A stretch of DNA of 64,000 nt from Limnobaculum eriocheiris. Its GTDB lineage: Bacteria; Pseudomonadota; Gammaproteobacteria; Enterobacterales; Enterobacteriaceae. Below the pieces are notes generated by a model, which ran no database searches, had not been told where the DNA came from, and worked only from the letters and a program-made list of their open reading frames with translations. How positions within the stretch are numbered: position 1 is the first letter of the stretch; the number at the start of each line of letters is the position of its first letter. Below, piece by piece: positions 26,423-36,907 of this stretch. Position numbers and translations under genes: made by a program. The DNA lies in contig NZ_JAJNAG010000016.1 of NCBI RefSeq assembly GCF_021010575.1, positions 1 through 64,000 on the forward strand, given 5' to 3'.

Positions 26423-27241
26423 ATGAAAAAAAATCGTTCTTTTTTAAAATGGGCCGGGGGAAAATATCCTCTGGTCGATGAAATTCGGGAGCATTTGCCC
26501 AGAGGGAATCGTCTAATCGAACCTTTTGTTGGTGCAGGCTCAGTATTCCTTAATACCGATTATGATGAATATATTCTGGCGGATATCAATAGCGACCTGA
26601 TTAATTTGTATGAGATTGTTAAAGAGTGTGCCGGGCAAGTAGTAAAAGATTCCAGAGAACTGTTTAATGATGAAAATAATCAGGAAGCGGTTTATTACGA
26701 GTTACGTAAAGAGTTTAACCAAAGCCACGATCGTTATCGTCGGGCGCTGTTGTTTCTCTATCTGAATCGCCACTGTTATAACGGACTATGTCGTTATAAC
26801 CTGAGTGGCGAGTTTAATGTGCCTTTTGGGCGCTATAAACGACCCTATTTCCCGGAACCTGAGATCTATTTTTTTGCTGAAAAAGCCAAAAGAGCCACGT
26901 TCTTTTGTGAGAATTATGAGCAGACGATGATGAAGGCTTCATCAGGTGCCGTGGTTTATTGTGACCCGCCTTATGCTCCTCTATCAGCAACTGCCAATTT
27001 TACGGCCTACCACACCAATAATTTTAACCTTAAAGATCAGCAACATTTAGCCTCACTGGCGCAGAATGTGGCTGGTAATTTAGGTGTTCCGGTGCTTATC
27101 TCTAACCATGCCACCGAATTAACCCGTGAATGGTATAAAGAGGCTAAGCTGGTGGTGGTCAGAGGGCGCAGAACGATTAGCCGTAATGTGACGGGTAGAA
27201 CAAAAGTGGATGAACTATTGGCCTTGTATCGCCCGCGTTGA
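26423..27241 (+). CDS. dam: DNA adenine methyltransferase (GATC)
   Basis: 272 residues (E. coli 278). An alpha-type N6-adenine methylase: motif X/I KWAGGKYPLVDEI and EPFVGAGSVF at about 33-42 bind S-adenosylmethionine, and the catalytic DPPY is at 181-184 followed by APLSATANFTAYH. The target-recognition part (NRHCYNGLCRYNLSGEFNVPFG) matches Dam. It marks GATC for mismatch repair, replication timing and gene control. It is in its conserved operon place between damX and rpe. Confidence 0.97.
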   Translation: MKKNRSFLKWAGGKYPLVDEIREHLPRGNRLIEPFVGAGSVFLNTDYDEYILADINSDLINLYEIVKECAGQVVKDSRELFNDENNQEAVYYELRKEFNQSHDRYRRALLFLYLNRHCYNGLCRYNLSGEFNVPFGRYKRPYFPEPEIYFFAEKAKRATFFCENYEQTMMKASSGAVVYCDPPYAPLSATANFTAYHTNNFNLKDQQHLASLAQNVAGNLGVPVLISNHATELTREWYKEAKLVVVRGRRTISRNVTGRTKVDELLALYRPR

Positions 27242-27329
27242 TTAAATACTCTGGGTGCAGGCATTTGAATATTCTTAAACCGGACGGTTTGTTTTTAAAC
27301 AATGTTTTCGATAACCAGTGGATATGTGC

Positions 27330-28004
27330 ATGAATAAATTTCTGATAGCTCCTTCTATTCTTTCTGCTGACTTTGCCCGTTTGGGGGATGATACAGCGAA
27401 AGTATTGGCAGCCGGCGCTGATGTAGTGCATTTTGACGTTATGGATAACCATTATGTACCGAATTTAACCATCGGACCGATGGTGTGTCAGGCACTGCGT
27501 GACTACGGTATTACTGCGCCTATTGATGTACATTTGATGGTAAAACCGGTTGATAGGATCGTGCCTGATTTTGCCAGGGCCGGGGCATCCTATATCTCTT
27601 TCCATCCGGAAGCGTCGGAACATGTGGATCGCACCATTCAACTGATTAAAGAGCACGGTTGTAAAGCGGGCTTAGTCTTTAATCCGGCCACGCCGTTAAG
27701 CTATCTTGATTATGTTATGGATAAGCTGGACATGATTCTGCTGATGTCGGTTAACCCTGGTTTTGGTGGTCAGTCGTTTATACCATCCACTTACGATAAA
27801 TTGCGTCAGGTTCGTAAGATGATTGATGACAGCGGCTGTGATATTCGTCTGGAAGTGGATGGCGGCGTTAAGGTCGATAACATTGGGCAGATTGCCGCGG
27901 CAGGTGCAGATATGTTTGTTGCCGGTTCAGCTATTTTCAATCAGCCGGACTATAAAGTGGTTATTGACCAAATGAGACAGGAACTGGCGAAGGCCACTCA
28001 ATGA
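27330..28004 (+). CDS. rpe: Ribulose-phosphate 3-epimerase
   Basis: A 224-residue TIM-barrel enzyme (E. coli 225) of the pentose phosphate pathway, interconverting ribulose 5-phosphate and xylulose 5-phosphate. The metal and catalytic residues are in [22 protein letters not shown] and [16 protein letters not shown] and GSAIF bind phosphate. I chose the ATG at 27330 to match the family N-terminus ([19 protein letters not shown]); GTG at 27318 and ATG at 27324 are also in frame. The stop overlaps the gph start by four bases. Confidence 0.97.
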   Translation: MNKFLIAPSILSADFARLGDDTAKVLAAGADVVHFDVMDNHYVPNLTIGPMVCQALRDYGITAPIDVHLMVKPVDRIVPDFARAGASYISFHPEASEHVDRTIQLIKEHGCKAGLVFNPATPLSYLDYVMDKLDMILLMSVNPGFGGQSFIPSTYDKLRQVRKMIDDSGCDIRLEVDGGVKVDNIGQIAAAGADMFVAGSAIFNQPDYKVVIDQMRQELAKATQ

Positions 28005-28693
28005 GTATGTTTACCGGCATTAAAGGAATAGGTTTCGATCTCGATGGTACGCTGGTCAACAGCTTACCGGGGTTGGCTGCGGCTATTGATGCCACATTGA
28101 AATCTTTAGGCTTACCTGTTGCCGGTGAAGAGCGGGTATCCCATTGGATTGGCAATGGCGCTAATGTATTGATTATGCGTGCATTAAGCTGGGCTGGCGG
28201 TGAATCGTCAAAAGAGTATCAGGACAGTGCCCGTACTCTGTTTGATCGTTACTATAGTGAATTTGTCGAATCGGGAACCCAGCTCTACCCACATGTGGAA
28301 CCAACCCTGAGAGCACTGGCTCGTAGCGGTATGAAAATGGCACTGGTAACCAATAAACCGACGCCATTTGTCCGACCTTTATTGTGTTCATTGGGTATTT
28401 TAGACTATTTTAGCGTGATTATCGGCGGAGATGATGTGATTGAAAAGAAACCGCATCCGGCACCGCTCTATCTGGTTTTAGGTCAGCTAGGACTGCGAAC
28501 GGATGAACTGGTTTTTGTTGGTGACTCCCGTAACGATATTCAGGCCGGTCAGGCAGCGGGTTGCCCTACGATAGGATTTTCCTACGGATATAACTATGGC
28601 GAATCGATAGCACTGAGTCATCCCGACCTTGTATTAGCTTCATTCGCCGATCTCCTGCCCGCTATCGGGCAACTTACATCAAAGATTAATTAG
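28001..28693 (+). CDS. gph: Phosphoglycolate phosphatase
   Basis: A 230-residue HAD-superfamily enzyme (E. coli 252) that clears 2-phosphoglycolate, including that left by DNA repair. HAD motif I is DLDGTLVNS with the nucleophile Asp, motif II the Thr in LVTNKPT, motif III KKPHPAP, and motif [13 protein letters not shown]. It overlaps rpe by ATGA, and trpS follows nine bases after its stop. Confidence 0.95.
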   Translation: MSMFTGIKGIGFDLDGTLVNSLPGLAAAIDATLKSLGLPVAGEERVSHWIGNGANVLIMRALSWAGGESSKEYQDSARTLFDRYYSEFVESGTQLYPHVEPTLRALARSGMKMALVTNKPTPFVRPLLCSLGILDYFSVIIGGDDVIEKKPHPAPLYLVLGQLGLRTDELVFVGDSRNDIQAGQAAGCPTIGFSYGYNYGESIALSHPDLVLASFADLLPAIGQLTSKIN

Positions 28694-28702
28694 GACGAAA
28701 TC

Positions 28703-29707
28703 ATGAGTAAACCCATTGTATTTAGTGGCGCACAGCCATCAGGTGAATTGACCATTGGTAACTATATGGGAGCGCTGCGTCAATGGGTTCAGATGCAGGA
28801 TGAGTATGACTGCATATACTGCATCGTTGATTTACATGCGATCACCGTCCGTCAGGATCCGGAAAAATTGCGTAAGGCAACGCTGGATACGCTGGCGCTG
28901 TATCTGGCCTGTGGTATCGACCCGAAGAAGAGCACCATCTTTATTCAGTCCCATGTTCCTGAACATGTGCAACTAAGCTGGGTTCTGAACTGTTACACCT
29001 ATTTTGGTGAACTGAGCCGTATGACTCAGTTTAAAGATAAATCCAGCCGTTATGCGGAAAACATTAACGCAGGTCTGTTTGACTATCCGGTGTTAATGGC
29101 GGCAGACATCCTGTTATATCAAACGAATCAGGTTCCGGTTGGCGAAGACCAGAAACAGCATCTGGAGTTGAGTCGTGATGTCGCACAGCGTTTTAATGCA
29201 CTGTATGGCGATGTGTTTAAAATTCCACAGCCATTTATTCCTAAATCGGGTGCCCGGGTGATGTCACTGCTGGAACCTACCAAGAAGATGTCTAAATCTG
29301 ATGAGAACCGCAATAACGTGATTGGCCTGTTGGAAGATCCAAAATCAGTGATGAAAAAGCTGAAGCGTGCGGTAACCGACTCCGATGAACCGCCGGTGGT
29401 TCGTTATGATATTGAGAATAAAGCCGGGGTTTCTAACCTGTTAGATATTTTATCCGGCGTAACCGGCAAATCTATTGCTACGCTGGAGCAAGAGTTTGAA
29501 GGCAAGATGTATGGCCATCTGAAAACTGAAGTGGCTGATGCCGTAGGTAATATGCTGACTGAACTTCAGGAGCGTTATTATCGCTTCCGTAACGATGAGG
29601 CCTTCCTGCAACAGGTAATGCGTGAAGGTGCAGCTAAAGCCAGCGCGCGAGCCAAAGAGACAATGGAAAAAGTGAATCAGGCCGTTGGATTTGTGGCGAT
29701 GCCGTAA
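28703..29707 (+). CDS. trpS: Tryptophanyl-tRNA synthetase
   Basis: 334 residues, the same length as E. coli TrpS; charges tRNA-Trp. Class I signatures are visible: the HIGH-like TIGN in [17 protein letters not shown], and KMSKS in [14 protein letters not shown] at about residue 195. It closes the operon, and a strong hairpin follows. Confidence 0.98.
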   Translation: MSKPIVFSGAQPSGELTIGNYMGALRQWVQMQDEYDCIYCIVDLHAITVRQDPEKLRKATLDTLALYLACGIDPKKSTIFIQSHVPEHVQLSWVLNCYTYFGELSRMTQFKDKSSRYAENINAGLFDYPVLMAADILLYQTNQVPVGEDQKQHLELSRDVAQRFNALYGDVFKIPQPFIPKSGARVMSLLEPTKKMSKSDENRNNVIGLLEDPKSVMKKLKRAVTDSDEPPVVRYDIENKAGVSNLLDILSGVTGKSIATLEQEFEGKMYGHLKTEVADAVGNMLTELQERYYRFRNDEAFLQQVMREGAAKASARAKETMEKVNQAVGFVAMP

Positions 29708-29719
29708 CTCACTTTGCGT

Positions 29720-29758
29720 TATATCAGCATTCCATTAGTAAGATGGAATGCTGATATA
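29720..29758. terminator. Terminator after trpS
   Basis: TATATCAGCATTCCAT (29720-29735) pairs perfectly with ATGGAATGCTGATATA (29743-29758) over a seven-base loop. A TTTTTA tract follows eight bases later. It lies between trpS and the convergent phosphatase gene and could end both. Confidence 0.75.
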
Positions 29759-29781
29759 TAAGCGTTTTTATTGCTGTTGTT

Positions 29782-30369
29782 CTATTCCGCTGTTTCAGTT
29801 ACCTGCTTGCGTATACTCTCTACGTCTACTTTTTCCAGATATTGAATAATGTTGTAGTAAGCCCATTGATGATAGCCAAACTCGGGCTTTTTAAGTTCTT
29901 CAATGGCATCCTGTTTTGACCATCCAAGAAATACCAGACGGTACATTGCTACCATCAATCCGGTACGGTCACTACCATGCCAACAGTGGATCAGCACCGG
30001 TTTTGGCGCATGGTAGAGCTGCTTTAACGCCTGAATCACTTGCTGTTCGGTGAAGCGACCGGCTTCCATAGGGACATGGTAAAGTTTCAGCGATGTGCCC
30101 TGGGCCGCGCTGTTATCGGTATGGAAGTTACGCAGGTTAAGAATGGATTTAACTCCCCGGCGTTCCAGTTCCTGCATCTGTTCTGCCCCCGGCTGACCGG
30201 AACGGTAGAGATTTTTATCCACCTGATAAAAATTATCCAGCGTGGTGTCGCTCACTTTAGCGGCCGGCGTATGTGCATCGGTTTCAACCGGCATTGTGGC
30301 GATGGCAGAAGCAGAAGATAAAACCAGCAGGGCTGAACCAATAACACCTATTTTGCTGAAAATGTTCAT
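29782..30369 (-). CDS. Exported dual-specificity/tyrosine phosphatase-like protein
   Basis: 195 residues. The N-terminus (MNIFSKIGVIGSALLVLSSASA) is a signal peptide, so the protein is probably periplasmic. The body is a DSP/Siw14-like phosphatase fold: NLYRSGQPGAEQM, then SILNLRNFHTD, then the active-site loop HCWHGSDRTG with Cys129 and Arg135 (CX5R). It has no dedicated name I recognise. I preferred the ATG at 30369 to one at 30420, because the longer form adds 17 residues before the signal peptide. It is a single gene; the substrate (protein, lipid or nucleotide phosphate) cannot be read from the sequence. It occupies the place of nirB/cysG genes in E. coli order. Confidence 0.8.
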   Translation of the reverse strand: MNIFSKIGVIGSALLVLSSASAIATMPVETDAHTPAAKVSDTTLDNFYQVDKNLYRSGQPGAEQMQELERRGVKSILNLRNFHTDNSAAQGTSLKLYHVPMEAGRFTEQQVIQALKQLYHAPKPVLIHCWHGSDRTGLMVAMYRLVFLGWSKQDAIEELKKPEFGYHQWAYYNIIQYLEKVDVESIRKQVTETAE

Positions 30370-30572
30370 GAATAATCCATTTGATGGTAAATATGCCATA
30401 GCTCTTTCGAGCTTAATCATTCCAGCGTTGCATCATAGCCATTTTTCTAACATTTTTCTTGTTCTATTACCTGACGACATCATTCGCTCGATTTAACGTT
30501 ACTCTCACTAATTTTGGAGCAAAAAATTACTTTATAATTCATTTATATGGGACGGTTTAAGAAAAAAATTAA

Positions 30573-30588
30573 ACGGAAACGATTGCTT
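30573..30588 (+). promoter_or_regulatory. PurR operator before codBA
   Basis: ACGGAAACGATTGCTT matches the PurR consensus ACGCAAACGTTTGCGT at 13 of 16 positions, including the central AAACG. It overlaps the -35 of the proposed codB promoter. codBA is PurR-repressed in E. coli, so target and position agree. Confidence 0.75.
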
Positions 30589-30610
30589 TATTGTGAGATG
30601 CATATATCAT
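30583..30610 (+). promoter_or_regulatory. Probable sigma-70 promoter of codBA
   Basis: TTGCTT at 30583-30588 and TATCAT at 30605-30610 are separated by 16 bases. The -35 lies within the PurR box, giving simple steric repression. The codB GTG is 37 bases beyond the -10. Confidence 0.55.
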
Positions 30611-30646
30611 ACCGCGAATTTTTTGGCCCGGATTTAAGGAGATATT

Positions 30647-31900
30647 GTGTCGCAAGATAACAATTATAGTCAGGGGCCTGTCCCCCTGGCTGCGCGGAAA
30701 GGCGTGATTTCATTGACATTTGTCATGTTGGGATTAACGTTTTTTTCAGCCAGTATGTGGACCGGAGGCACTCTCGGTACCGGTCTTTCCTATAATGATT
30801 TCTTTTTAGCAGTTCTCTTCGGTAATCTTCTCCTCGGTATCTATACAGCATTTCTTGGTTATATCGGTTCTAAAACTGGACTCTCTACCCACCTCCTGGC
30901 TCGTTACTCGTTTGGTATTAAAGGCTCATGGCTCCCTTCATTCCTGTTAGGCGCTACTCAGGTTGGTTGGTTTGGCGTAGGGGTAGCGATGTTTGCCATT
31001 CCGGTGAGTAAAGCCACGGGGCTGGATACTAATATGCTGATTATAGTCTCCGGCCTGCTGATGACGGTCACCATCTTTTTTGGTATCTCAGCGCTAACCG
31101 TTTTGTCGGCGATTGCGGTACCGGCAATTGCGGTTCTGGGTAGCTATTCGGTTTGGTTAGCGGTAAATGATGTTGGTGGATTGGATCATTTACGCGCTAT
31201 CGTACCGGAAACGCCGCTTAACTTTTCTACCGCGCTGGCGCTGGTGGTTGGTTCGTTTATCAGTGCCGGTACGTTAACCGCTGATTTCGTGCGCTTTGGC
31301 CGCAGTGCTAAAGGTGCAGTGCTGGTAGCAATGATTGCCTTCTTCCTCGGTAACTCACTGATGTTTATCTTTGGCGCGGCGGGTGCCGCTGCGGTAGGGC
31401 AGGCGGATATCTCTGATGTAATGATTGCTCAGGGGCTACTGATTCCTGCAATTGTGGTACTGGGTTTGAATATCTGGACCACCAATGATAACGCGCTGTA
31501 CGCTTCCGGCTTAGGCTTTGCCAATATTACCGGCCTTTCCAGCCGTACTCTGTCAGTGGTTAACGGTATCATCGGTACGCTCACCGCGCTGTGGCTGTAT
31601 AATAACTTTGTCGGCTGGCTGACCTTTCTGTCCGCGGCGATCCCACCAATTGGTGGTGTGATTATTGCTGACTACCTGATGAATCGCCGCCGCTATGCCG
31701 TTGATTTTAATAAGGTGCATTTCCTGCCGGTAAACTGGGTAGCGATTCTGGCTGTTGCTATTGGTATCGCAGCAGGTAACTACTTACCGGGTATCGTGCC
31801 GGTTAATGCGGTATTAGGTGGTGTTGTCAGCTATATGCTGTTTAATCCGCTAGTTAACCGTAAATTTGTAAAACTGTCAGAGGTAGGTCATGCAGAATAA
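30647..31900 (+). CDS. codB: Cytosine permease CodB
   Basis: An inner-membrane cytosine/proton symporter of the NCS1 family, 417 residues (E. coli 419), with about twelve hydrophobic segments. Typical blocks are [51 protein letters not shown] and [15 protein letters not shown]. The start is GTG with AAGGAG upstream. It overlaps codA by 11 bases, so transport and deamination are made together. Confidence 0.95.
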   Translation: MSQDNNYSQGPVPLAARKGVISLTFVMLGLTFFSASMWTGGTLGTGLSYNDFFLAVLFGNLLLGIYTAFLGYIGSKTGLSTHLLARYSFGIKGSWLPSFLLGATQVGWFGVGVAMFAIPVSKATGLDTNMLIIVSGLLMTVTIFFGISALTVLSAIAVPAIAVLGSYSVWLAVNDVGGLDHLRAIVPETPLNFSTALALVVGSFISAGTLTADFVRFGRSAKGAVLVAMIAFFLGNSLMFIFGAAGAAAVGQADISDVMIAQGLLIPAIVVLGLNIWTTNDNALYASGLGFANITGLSSRTLSVVNGIIGTLTALWLYNNFVGWLTFLSAAIPPIGGVIIADYLMNRRRYAVDFNKVHFLPVNWVAILAVAIGIAAGNYLPGIVPVNAVLGGVVSYMLFNPLVNRKFVKLSEVGHAE

Positions 31901-33170
31901 TTCCGTTGTCATTACCAATGCCCGTTTACAGGGGCGCAATGGTCTTTGGCAGCTTTCTATTGAAAATGGTGTTTTTAGCCGTATTGAGCCACAAGATGCT
32001 GCGGCTCCGGTGACCGGGCAGACTATTGATGCTGAAGGTGGTTTAGCCATTCCTCCATTTGTTGAGCCGCATATCCATCTGGATACGACGCAGACCGCCG
32101 GTGAGCCAAACTGGAACCAGTCCGGCACCCTGTTTGAAGGTATTGAGCGTTGGGCCGAGCGTAAAGCTATGCTGACTCATGACGATGTGAAACAGCGCGC
32201 TATGCAGACCCTGAAATGGCAAATGGCCAACGGCATTCAACATGTTCGTACTCATGTTGATGTATCCGATCCAACCCTGACCGCGCTGAAAGCCATGCTG
32301 GAAGTGAAGCAAGACGTGGCTCCCTGGGTTGATTTGCAGATTGTTGCTTTCCCGCAGGAGGGTATTCTCTCCTATCCAAATGGTGAAGCGTTGATGGAAG
32401 AGGCAGTACGCCTCGGGGCTGACGTTATTGGTGCCATTCCTCATTTTGAGTTCACCCGTGAATATGGCGTGGAGTCACTACATAAGACCTTTGCACTGGC
32501 GCAGAAGTACGATCGCTTAATTGATGTGCATTGTGATGAAATTGATGATGAGCAGTCGCGTTTTGTTGAGACGGTAGCTGCGCTGGCCCATCGCGATGGT
32601 ACCGGTGCGCGTGTTACCGCCAGCCATACTACCGCAATGCACTCTTATAACGGGGCTTATACTTCCCGCCTGTTCCGTTTATTGAAAATGTCCGGTATTA
32701 ACTTTGTTGCCAATCCGCTGGTGAATATTCACTTACAGGGGCGCTTTGATACCTATCCAAAACGTCGTGGTATTACGCGGGTGAAAGAGATGCTGGAAGC
32801 GGGAATCAATGTCTGTTTTGGTCATGATGATGTGTATGACCCCTGGTATCCACTGGGAACGGCAAATATGCTACAGGTGTTGCATATGGGGTTGCACGTT
32901 TGCCAATTGATGGGTTATGGTCAGATTAATGATGGTTTAAACCTGATAACAACCCATAGTGCTAAAACGTTGAACCTACAGGATTACGGTATTGAAACCG
33001 GACGTTCAGGTAATTTGGTGATTTTACCGGCCGAAAATGGTTTTGATGCGGTGCGTCGTCAGACGCCTGTGCGCTATTCTGTACGTCGGGGTAAAGTGAT
33101 TGCCGAAACGGTTCCAAGCCAAACGACCCTGTATTTAAACCAGCCAGAAAACGTCAGCTTTAAGCGTTAA
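31890..33170 (+). CDS. codA: Cytosine deaminase CodA
   Basis: A 426-residue amidohydrolase (E. coli 427) turning cytosine into uracil and ammonia. Metal and catalytic residues are in [37 protein letters not shown] and [13 protein letters not shown]. It is second in the codBA operon. The operon sits between trpS and ppiA, unlike E. coli, where it is near cynR; this suggests relocation or acquisition. Confidence 0.96.
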   Translation: MQNNSVVITNARLQGRNGLWQLSIENGVFSRIEPQDAAAPVTGQTIDAEGGLAIPPFVEPHIHLDTTQTAGEPNWNQSGTLFEGIERWAERKAMLTHDDVKQRAMQTLKWQMANGIQHVRTHVDVSDPTLTALKAMLEVKQDVAPWVDLQIVAFPQEGILSYPNGEALMEEAVRLGADVIGAIPHFEFTREYGVESLHKTFALAQKYDRLIDVHCDEIDDEQSRFVETVAALAHRDGTGARVTASHTTAMHSYNGAYTSRLFRLLKMSGINFVANPLVNIHLQGRFDTYPKRRGITRVKEMLEAGINVCFGHDDVYDPWYPLGTANMLQVLHMGLHVCQLMGYGQINDGLNLITTHSAKTLNLQDYGIETGRSGNLVILPAENGFDAVRRQTPVRYSVRRGKVIAETVPSQTTLYLNQPENVSFKR

Positions 33171-33191
33171 TTCATTTATGCTGAAAATATG

Positions 33192-33222
33192 AAGGGTCGG
33201 ATAGCTTATCCGCCCCTTTTTT
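33192..33222 (+). terminator. Terminator after codA
   Basis: AAGGG-CGGATA pairs with TATCCG-CCCTT around GCT, with one mismatch, followed by a run of T. It ends codBA. Confidence 0.8.
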
Positions 33223-33311
33223 GTCCGCTAAATCAGTAGCCGCTGAGAGGGAAAATCACTAGAATCGGGAAGGCTTGAATTTATTGCTACTTAACAAGAA
33301 GGTATTTTCTT

Positions 33312-33878
33312 ATGTTGAAGCGTATTTGTATCACCCTAACGGCGCTGTTTTCTCTGGTCTTATTGGTACCTGCTGCACTGGCCGCTAATCCTCATGTTAT
33401 GCTGACTACCTCACTGGGTAATATCGAAATTGAGTTGGATCAGGACAAGGCACCAATCTCTACCAAAAACTTTATTGCTTACGTTAAAGATGGTTTCTAT
33501 GACGGAACGGTTTTTCACCGCGTAATCCCTGGTTTTATGGCGCAGGGCGGAGGTTTCACGACTGATATGAATCAGAAGAAGCCTAATGCTCCAATTAAAA
33601 ACGAAGCGGCTAACGGTTTGAAAAACGTGAGAGGAACCATTGCAATGGCGCGTACTAATGCGGTTGATAGTGCGACCAGTCAGTTCTTTATTAACGTGGT
33701 TGATAACGATTTCCTTGACCAGTCTGCAGGTAACTTTGGTTATGCGGTATTTGGTAAAGTGGTGAAAGGAATGGACGTTGTAGATCAAATGATGAAAGAG
33801 AAAACTCAATTCTCTGGTCAACATCAGGATGTTCCGGTTACACCAATTGTGATTAAGTCGGCGAAGGTAATGCCGTAA
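33312..33878 (+). CDS. ppiA: Periplasmic peptidyl-prolyl isomerase A (cyclophilin)
   Basis: 188 residues (E. coli 190). The signal peptide is [20 protein letters not shown]...ALA, with cleavage before ANPHVML. The cyclophilin core has [14 protein letters not shown] with the catalytic Arg and the Phe/Met/Gln pocket, then GTIAMART and [11 protein letters not shown]. It speeds proline isomerisation during folding in the periplasm. It is a single gene with its own terminator. Its place between the trpS and argD sides is conserved, but its neighbours are not. Confidence 0.96.
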   Translation: MLKRICITLTALFSLVLLVPAALAANPHVMLTTSLGNIEIELDQDKAPISTKNFIAYVKDGFYDGTVFHRVIPGFMAQGGGFTTDMNQKKPNAPIKNEAANGLKNVRGTIAMARTNAVDSATSQFFINVVDNDFLDQSAGNFGYAVFGKVVKGMDVVDQMMKEKTQFSGQHQDVPVTPIVIKSAKVMP

Positions 33879-33921
33879 TATCGCTTTTGACGATGGAAAG
33901 ATTGATAGAATCTGGAAAACT

Positions 33922-33948
33922 AAAAAAGGCGCATAAGCGCCTTTTTTA
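33922..33948. terminator. Terminator after ppiA
   Basis: AAAAAAGGCGC and GCGCCTTTTTT form a short GC stem with A and T runs on each side, so it can work in both directions for ppiA and the convergent dehydrogenase gene. Confidence 0.85.
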
Positions 33949-34090
33949 GTTTTGAACGGCTGGTTTGGTTAAACAGCTACGCGGGATCGGCCCGAAAGTT
34001 TCGGGTGGCGAGGGCTATTGAAAGCCCATTCTTTGCCCTGATCGTGCTACTCAAAGCAGGATAAAACCATATGCTTTATGTAAGCACTGA

Positions 34091-36907
34091 CTAACTTAGT
34101 GGCTTAGTCACTCTGTCCACCACATACAGAATAGAGCGATAAGGCACACCGGAATGTTCGGTTAAACCAATTTCACAGGTCCGGCTGTTGGATACCCCTT
34201 CCACACAGTTAGCCGGCACTTGCTGACTTAACAGACGCAGTGCGCTGGCATTCAGTTCCGGGGTTTTTATCCCTTTGTCTCCGGCAAAGCCACAGCAGTG
34301 GATACCATCAGGAATAATTACCTGATTACAGCAGCGATCAAGCAGGTTTTTCATTGGTGCCGACAGACCCATTTTCACACTGGAGCAGGTAACATGCAGC
34401 ATGATAGGGTTATCTTCCGGAGTGAACGCTAACTTATCCAGTAGATAGTGATTCACAAACCCAACGGGTTCAAACAGCGCCATGGGTTTAGTGAAACCTT
34501 CCACGGCGCGCAGGGCACAAGGACTGGTATCAATCAGTACCGGGTATTTCCCCTGCTCGCTGGCTTCCCAAAGCGCTTGCTCCATATCGGCCAGTCTTTC
34601 TGAGGCAACCAAGGTGATACCTTTGCTGTTATAAGGCATTCCGCAGCACAGTCTATCCAGTTTTTGTGGATAAATTACCGAGAAGCCCGCTTTGTTTAAC
34701 AGGCTTTCTACGATGTCGGTCAGAGGGCGTTGGTCCGTATCATTGGCGGATGCTCCCATGGTGCGTGATGCACAGCTTGGTAAATAGACGACCTTCAAAT
34801 CGCCAGTGACCAACTTCGGTGCTTTTGGTGAAGTAGCGCCACGCGGGAAAGAGGGCGTTAACAGAGGAATATATCCGGCGCTGGCGACATTCAGTGCTTT
34901 AGTGATTTTGCCAAAGCGCGGCTGACCAATAACCTTACCGGTAGCGGCAACGGTATTTAATGCCAGACGGGCGCCCCCGGTAATGGTAGTGAAGTGATCG
35001 GCGGTCCAGCGAGCGATACGTTCATAGCGCATATTGCGCTGGGTACGAATATCGCGAATCAGCTCACCGGTGTTAATTCCTACCGGGCAACGGCGGGCAC
35101 ACAGGCCGGTGGCGGCGCAGGTAGCGTCTCCCAGATAAAGGAAATCTTTCTCCAGCTTTTTCAGCCGCTTGTTATCATCTCCGCTGCGACGCAGGCGGTT
35201 AATTTCACGCCACATAACGATACGTTGACGAGGTGTAAAAGAGAGACTGGTAGAAGGGCAAACCGGTTCACAGAATCCACACTCAATACAGCTATCCACG
35301 CGCTTATCGGCGGCAGGCAACAGTTTTAAGTTTTGCAAATGAGCCTGATGGTCGCGGTTAAGTAGTACGCCGGGGCTCAACAGATGATTTGGATCGAACA
35401 GGTTTTTCAACTGCCACATGAGTTCGTAGGCTTCACTGCCCCACTCCAGTTCCACAAACGAGGCCATATTACGGCCGGTACCATGTTCTGCTTTAAGTGA
35501 ACCTTTATATTCAACGGCAACCAACTGAGCAATATCTTCCATAAATAGTTGATAACGGGAAACTTCCGCCGGAGAGTCAAAAGACTGCTGGAAGACAAAG
35601 TGCATATTGCCATCAAGTGCATGACCGTAAATAACCGCGTTGTAGTCATGTTTGATAAACAGTTTACGCAGGTCGCGCACACCGGCGGCCAGTTGTTCAA
35701 TGGGGAAGGCCACATCTTCAATAATGACCGTTGAACCTACCGGACGAACGGCGCCAATTGCCGGGAAAATACCTTTGCGAATTGCCCACAGGCGACCAAA
35801 CTCTTCGGGTTTATCAGTGAAGGGAACCTGCTGTTCCAGCGTGAAACTGGTAATGGATGACATAATTTGTGCCATCTTGTCCTTCAGCGTATCGGCATCG
35901 GCGGCACGGACTTCCACTAACAGCGCTGTGGCATCTTCACTAAGATGAGGCATAAAGTCAGGCAGACCATCTTCATTTTCTACTGAAGCCAGTGCGCCAC
36001 GGTCCATCAACTCTACGGCAGAAACCGGCTGTTGTTTCAGAATACGCGTTGCCTCACAGGCGGCTTCGATATCGTTGAATACAAACAGGGCAGAGGCTTT
36101 AAACGGATGCTCCTCCACCGTGCGGTAGGTAATTTCTGCAATAAAACCTAATGTGCCTTCAGAACCAATCATCAGGTGGGTCAGAATATCCAGCGGATGG
36201 TCAAAATCAACCAGTGCGTTCAGGCTGTATCCGGTGGTGTTTTTTAGCCGGTACTTATGGTGAATCAACTCTGCCAGATGGTTATTTGCTTTGGTTTGTT
36301 GAGCCAGTAACCCGAGCTGTTCCAGCATTTTCCCGTGGGTTTTATTGAAGGAGGCGACGGATTCGCTGTCGGCGGTATCAATTAGCGTGCCATCCGCCAG
36401 AATCAGGCGCATTGCCTGTAGCGTTTGGTAAGAGTTTTGAGCGGTACCACAGCACATGCCGCTGGCGTTATTGGCCGCGATGCCGCCAATTTTACAGGCA
36501 TCAATGGAGGCCGGGTCCGGGCCAATTTTACGACCAAAAGGTGCCAGATAGCGGTTGGCATCAGCACCAATCACTCCCGGCTTTAGGGAAATATATCCTG
36601 CATCACCAAATATCTTATACTGGCGCCAGCTGTCACCCAAAATAATCAGAATAGAGTCAGTAATCGCCTGACCGGACAGGCTGGTTCCCGCCGCCCGAAA
36701 AGTAACCGGAAGCTTGTGCTTCCGCGCCAGTACCAGCGTTTGCTGTACTTCCCGTTCGCTGTTAACCCGTACAACAATTTGAGGGATTAAGCGATAGCAG
36801 CTGGCATCAGTACCATAAGCCATGGTTCTTGATGGATCGGTATAAATAGATTCTTTAGCGATAACATGACAAAGCTCACGATAAAAAGGTTGGTAAGATA
36901 CTTTCAT
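34091..36907 (-). CDS. FAD/Fe-S D-lactate dehydrogenase, Dld-II-like
   Basis: A 938-residue flavo-iron-sulfur oxidoreductase. Order: FAD-binding PCMH domain at about 37-265 (RAAGTSLSGQ, KIGPDPASIDACKIGG), FAD-oxidase C-terminal domain to about 515 (YGHALDGNMHFVF, KAEHGTGRN), a ferredoxin-like domain with C540, C543, C546, C550 and then C597, C603, C607, and a C-terminal part with two cysteine-rich CCG motifs (CCGMPY and CCGFAGDKG). The plan and length fit the Dld-II/D-2-hydroxyacid dehydrogenases of Shewanella; E. coli YdiJ is a longer relative. It would oxidise D-lactate or a similar acid and pass electrons to quinones. The substrate is inferred. No lactate permease lies beside it. Confidence 0.75.
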   Translation of the reverse strand: MKVSYQPFYRELCHVIAKESIYTDPSRTMAYGTDASCYRLIPQIVVRVNSEREVQQTLVLARKHKLPVTFRAAGTSLSGQAITDSILIILGDSWRQYKIFGDAGYISLKPGVIGADANRYLAPFGRKIGPDPASIDACKIGGIAANNASGMCCGTAQNSYQTLQAMRLILADGTLIDTADSESVASFNKTHGKMLEQLGLLAQQTKANNHLAELIHHKYRLKNTTGYSLNALVDFDHPLDILTHLMIGSEGTLGFIAEITYRTVEEHPFKASALFVFNDIEAACEATRILKQQPVSAVELMDRGALASVENEDGLPDFMPHLSEDATALLVEVRAADADTLKDKMAQIMSSITSFTLEQQVPFTDKPEEFGRLWAIRKGIFPAIGAVRPVGSTVIIEDVAFPIEQLAAGVRDLRKLFIKHDYNAVIYGHALDGNMHFVFQQSFDSPAEVSRYQLFMEDIAQLVAVEYKGSLKAEHGTGRNMASFVELEWGSEAYELMWQLKNLFDPNHLLSPGVLLNRDHQAHLQNLKLLPAADKRVDSCIECGFCEPVCPSTSLSFTPRQRIVMWREINRLRRSGDDNKRLKKLEKDFLYLGDATCAATGLCARRCPVGINTGELIRDIRTQRNMRYERIARWTADHFTTITGGARLALNTVAATGKVIGQPRFGKITKALNVASAGYIPLLTPSFPRGATSPKAPKLVTGDLKVVYLPSCASRTMGASANDTDQRPLTDIVESLLNKAGFSVIYPQKLDRLCCGMPYNSKGITLVASERLADMEQALWEASEQGKYPVLIDTSPCALRAVEGFTKPMALFEPVGFVNHYLLDKLAFTPEDNPIMLHVTCSSVKMGLSAPMKNLLDRCCNQVIIPDGIHCCGFAGDKGIKTPELNASALRLLSQQVPANCVEGVSNSRTCEIGLTEHSGVPYRSILYVVDRVTKPLS

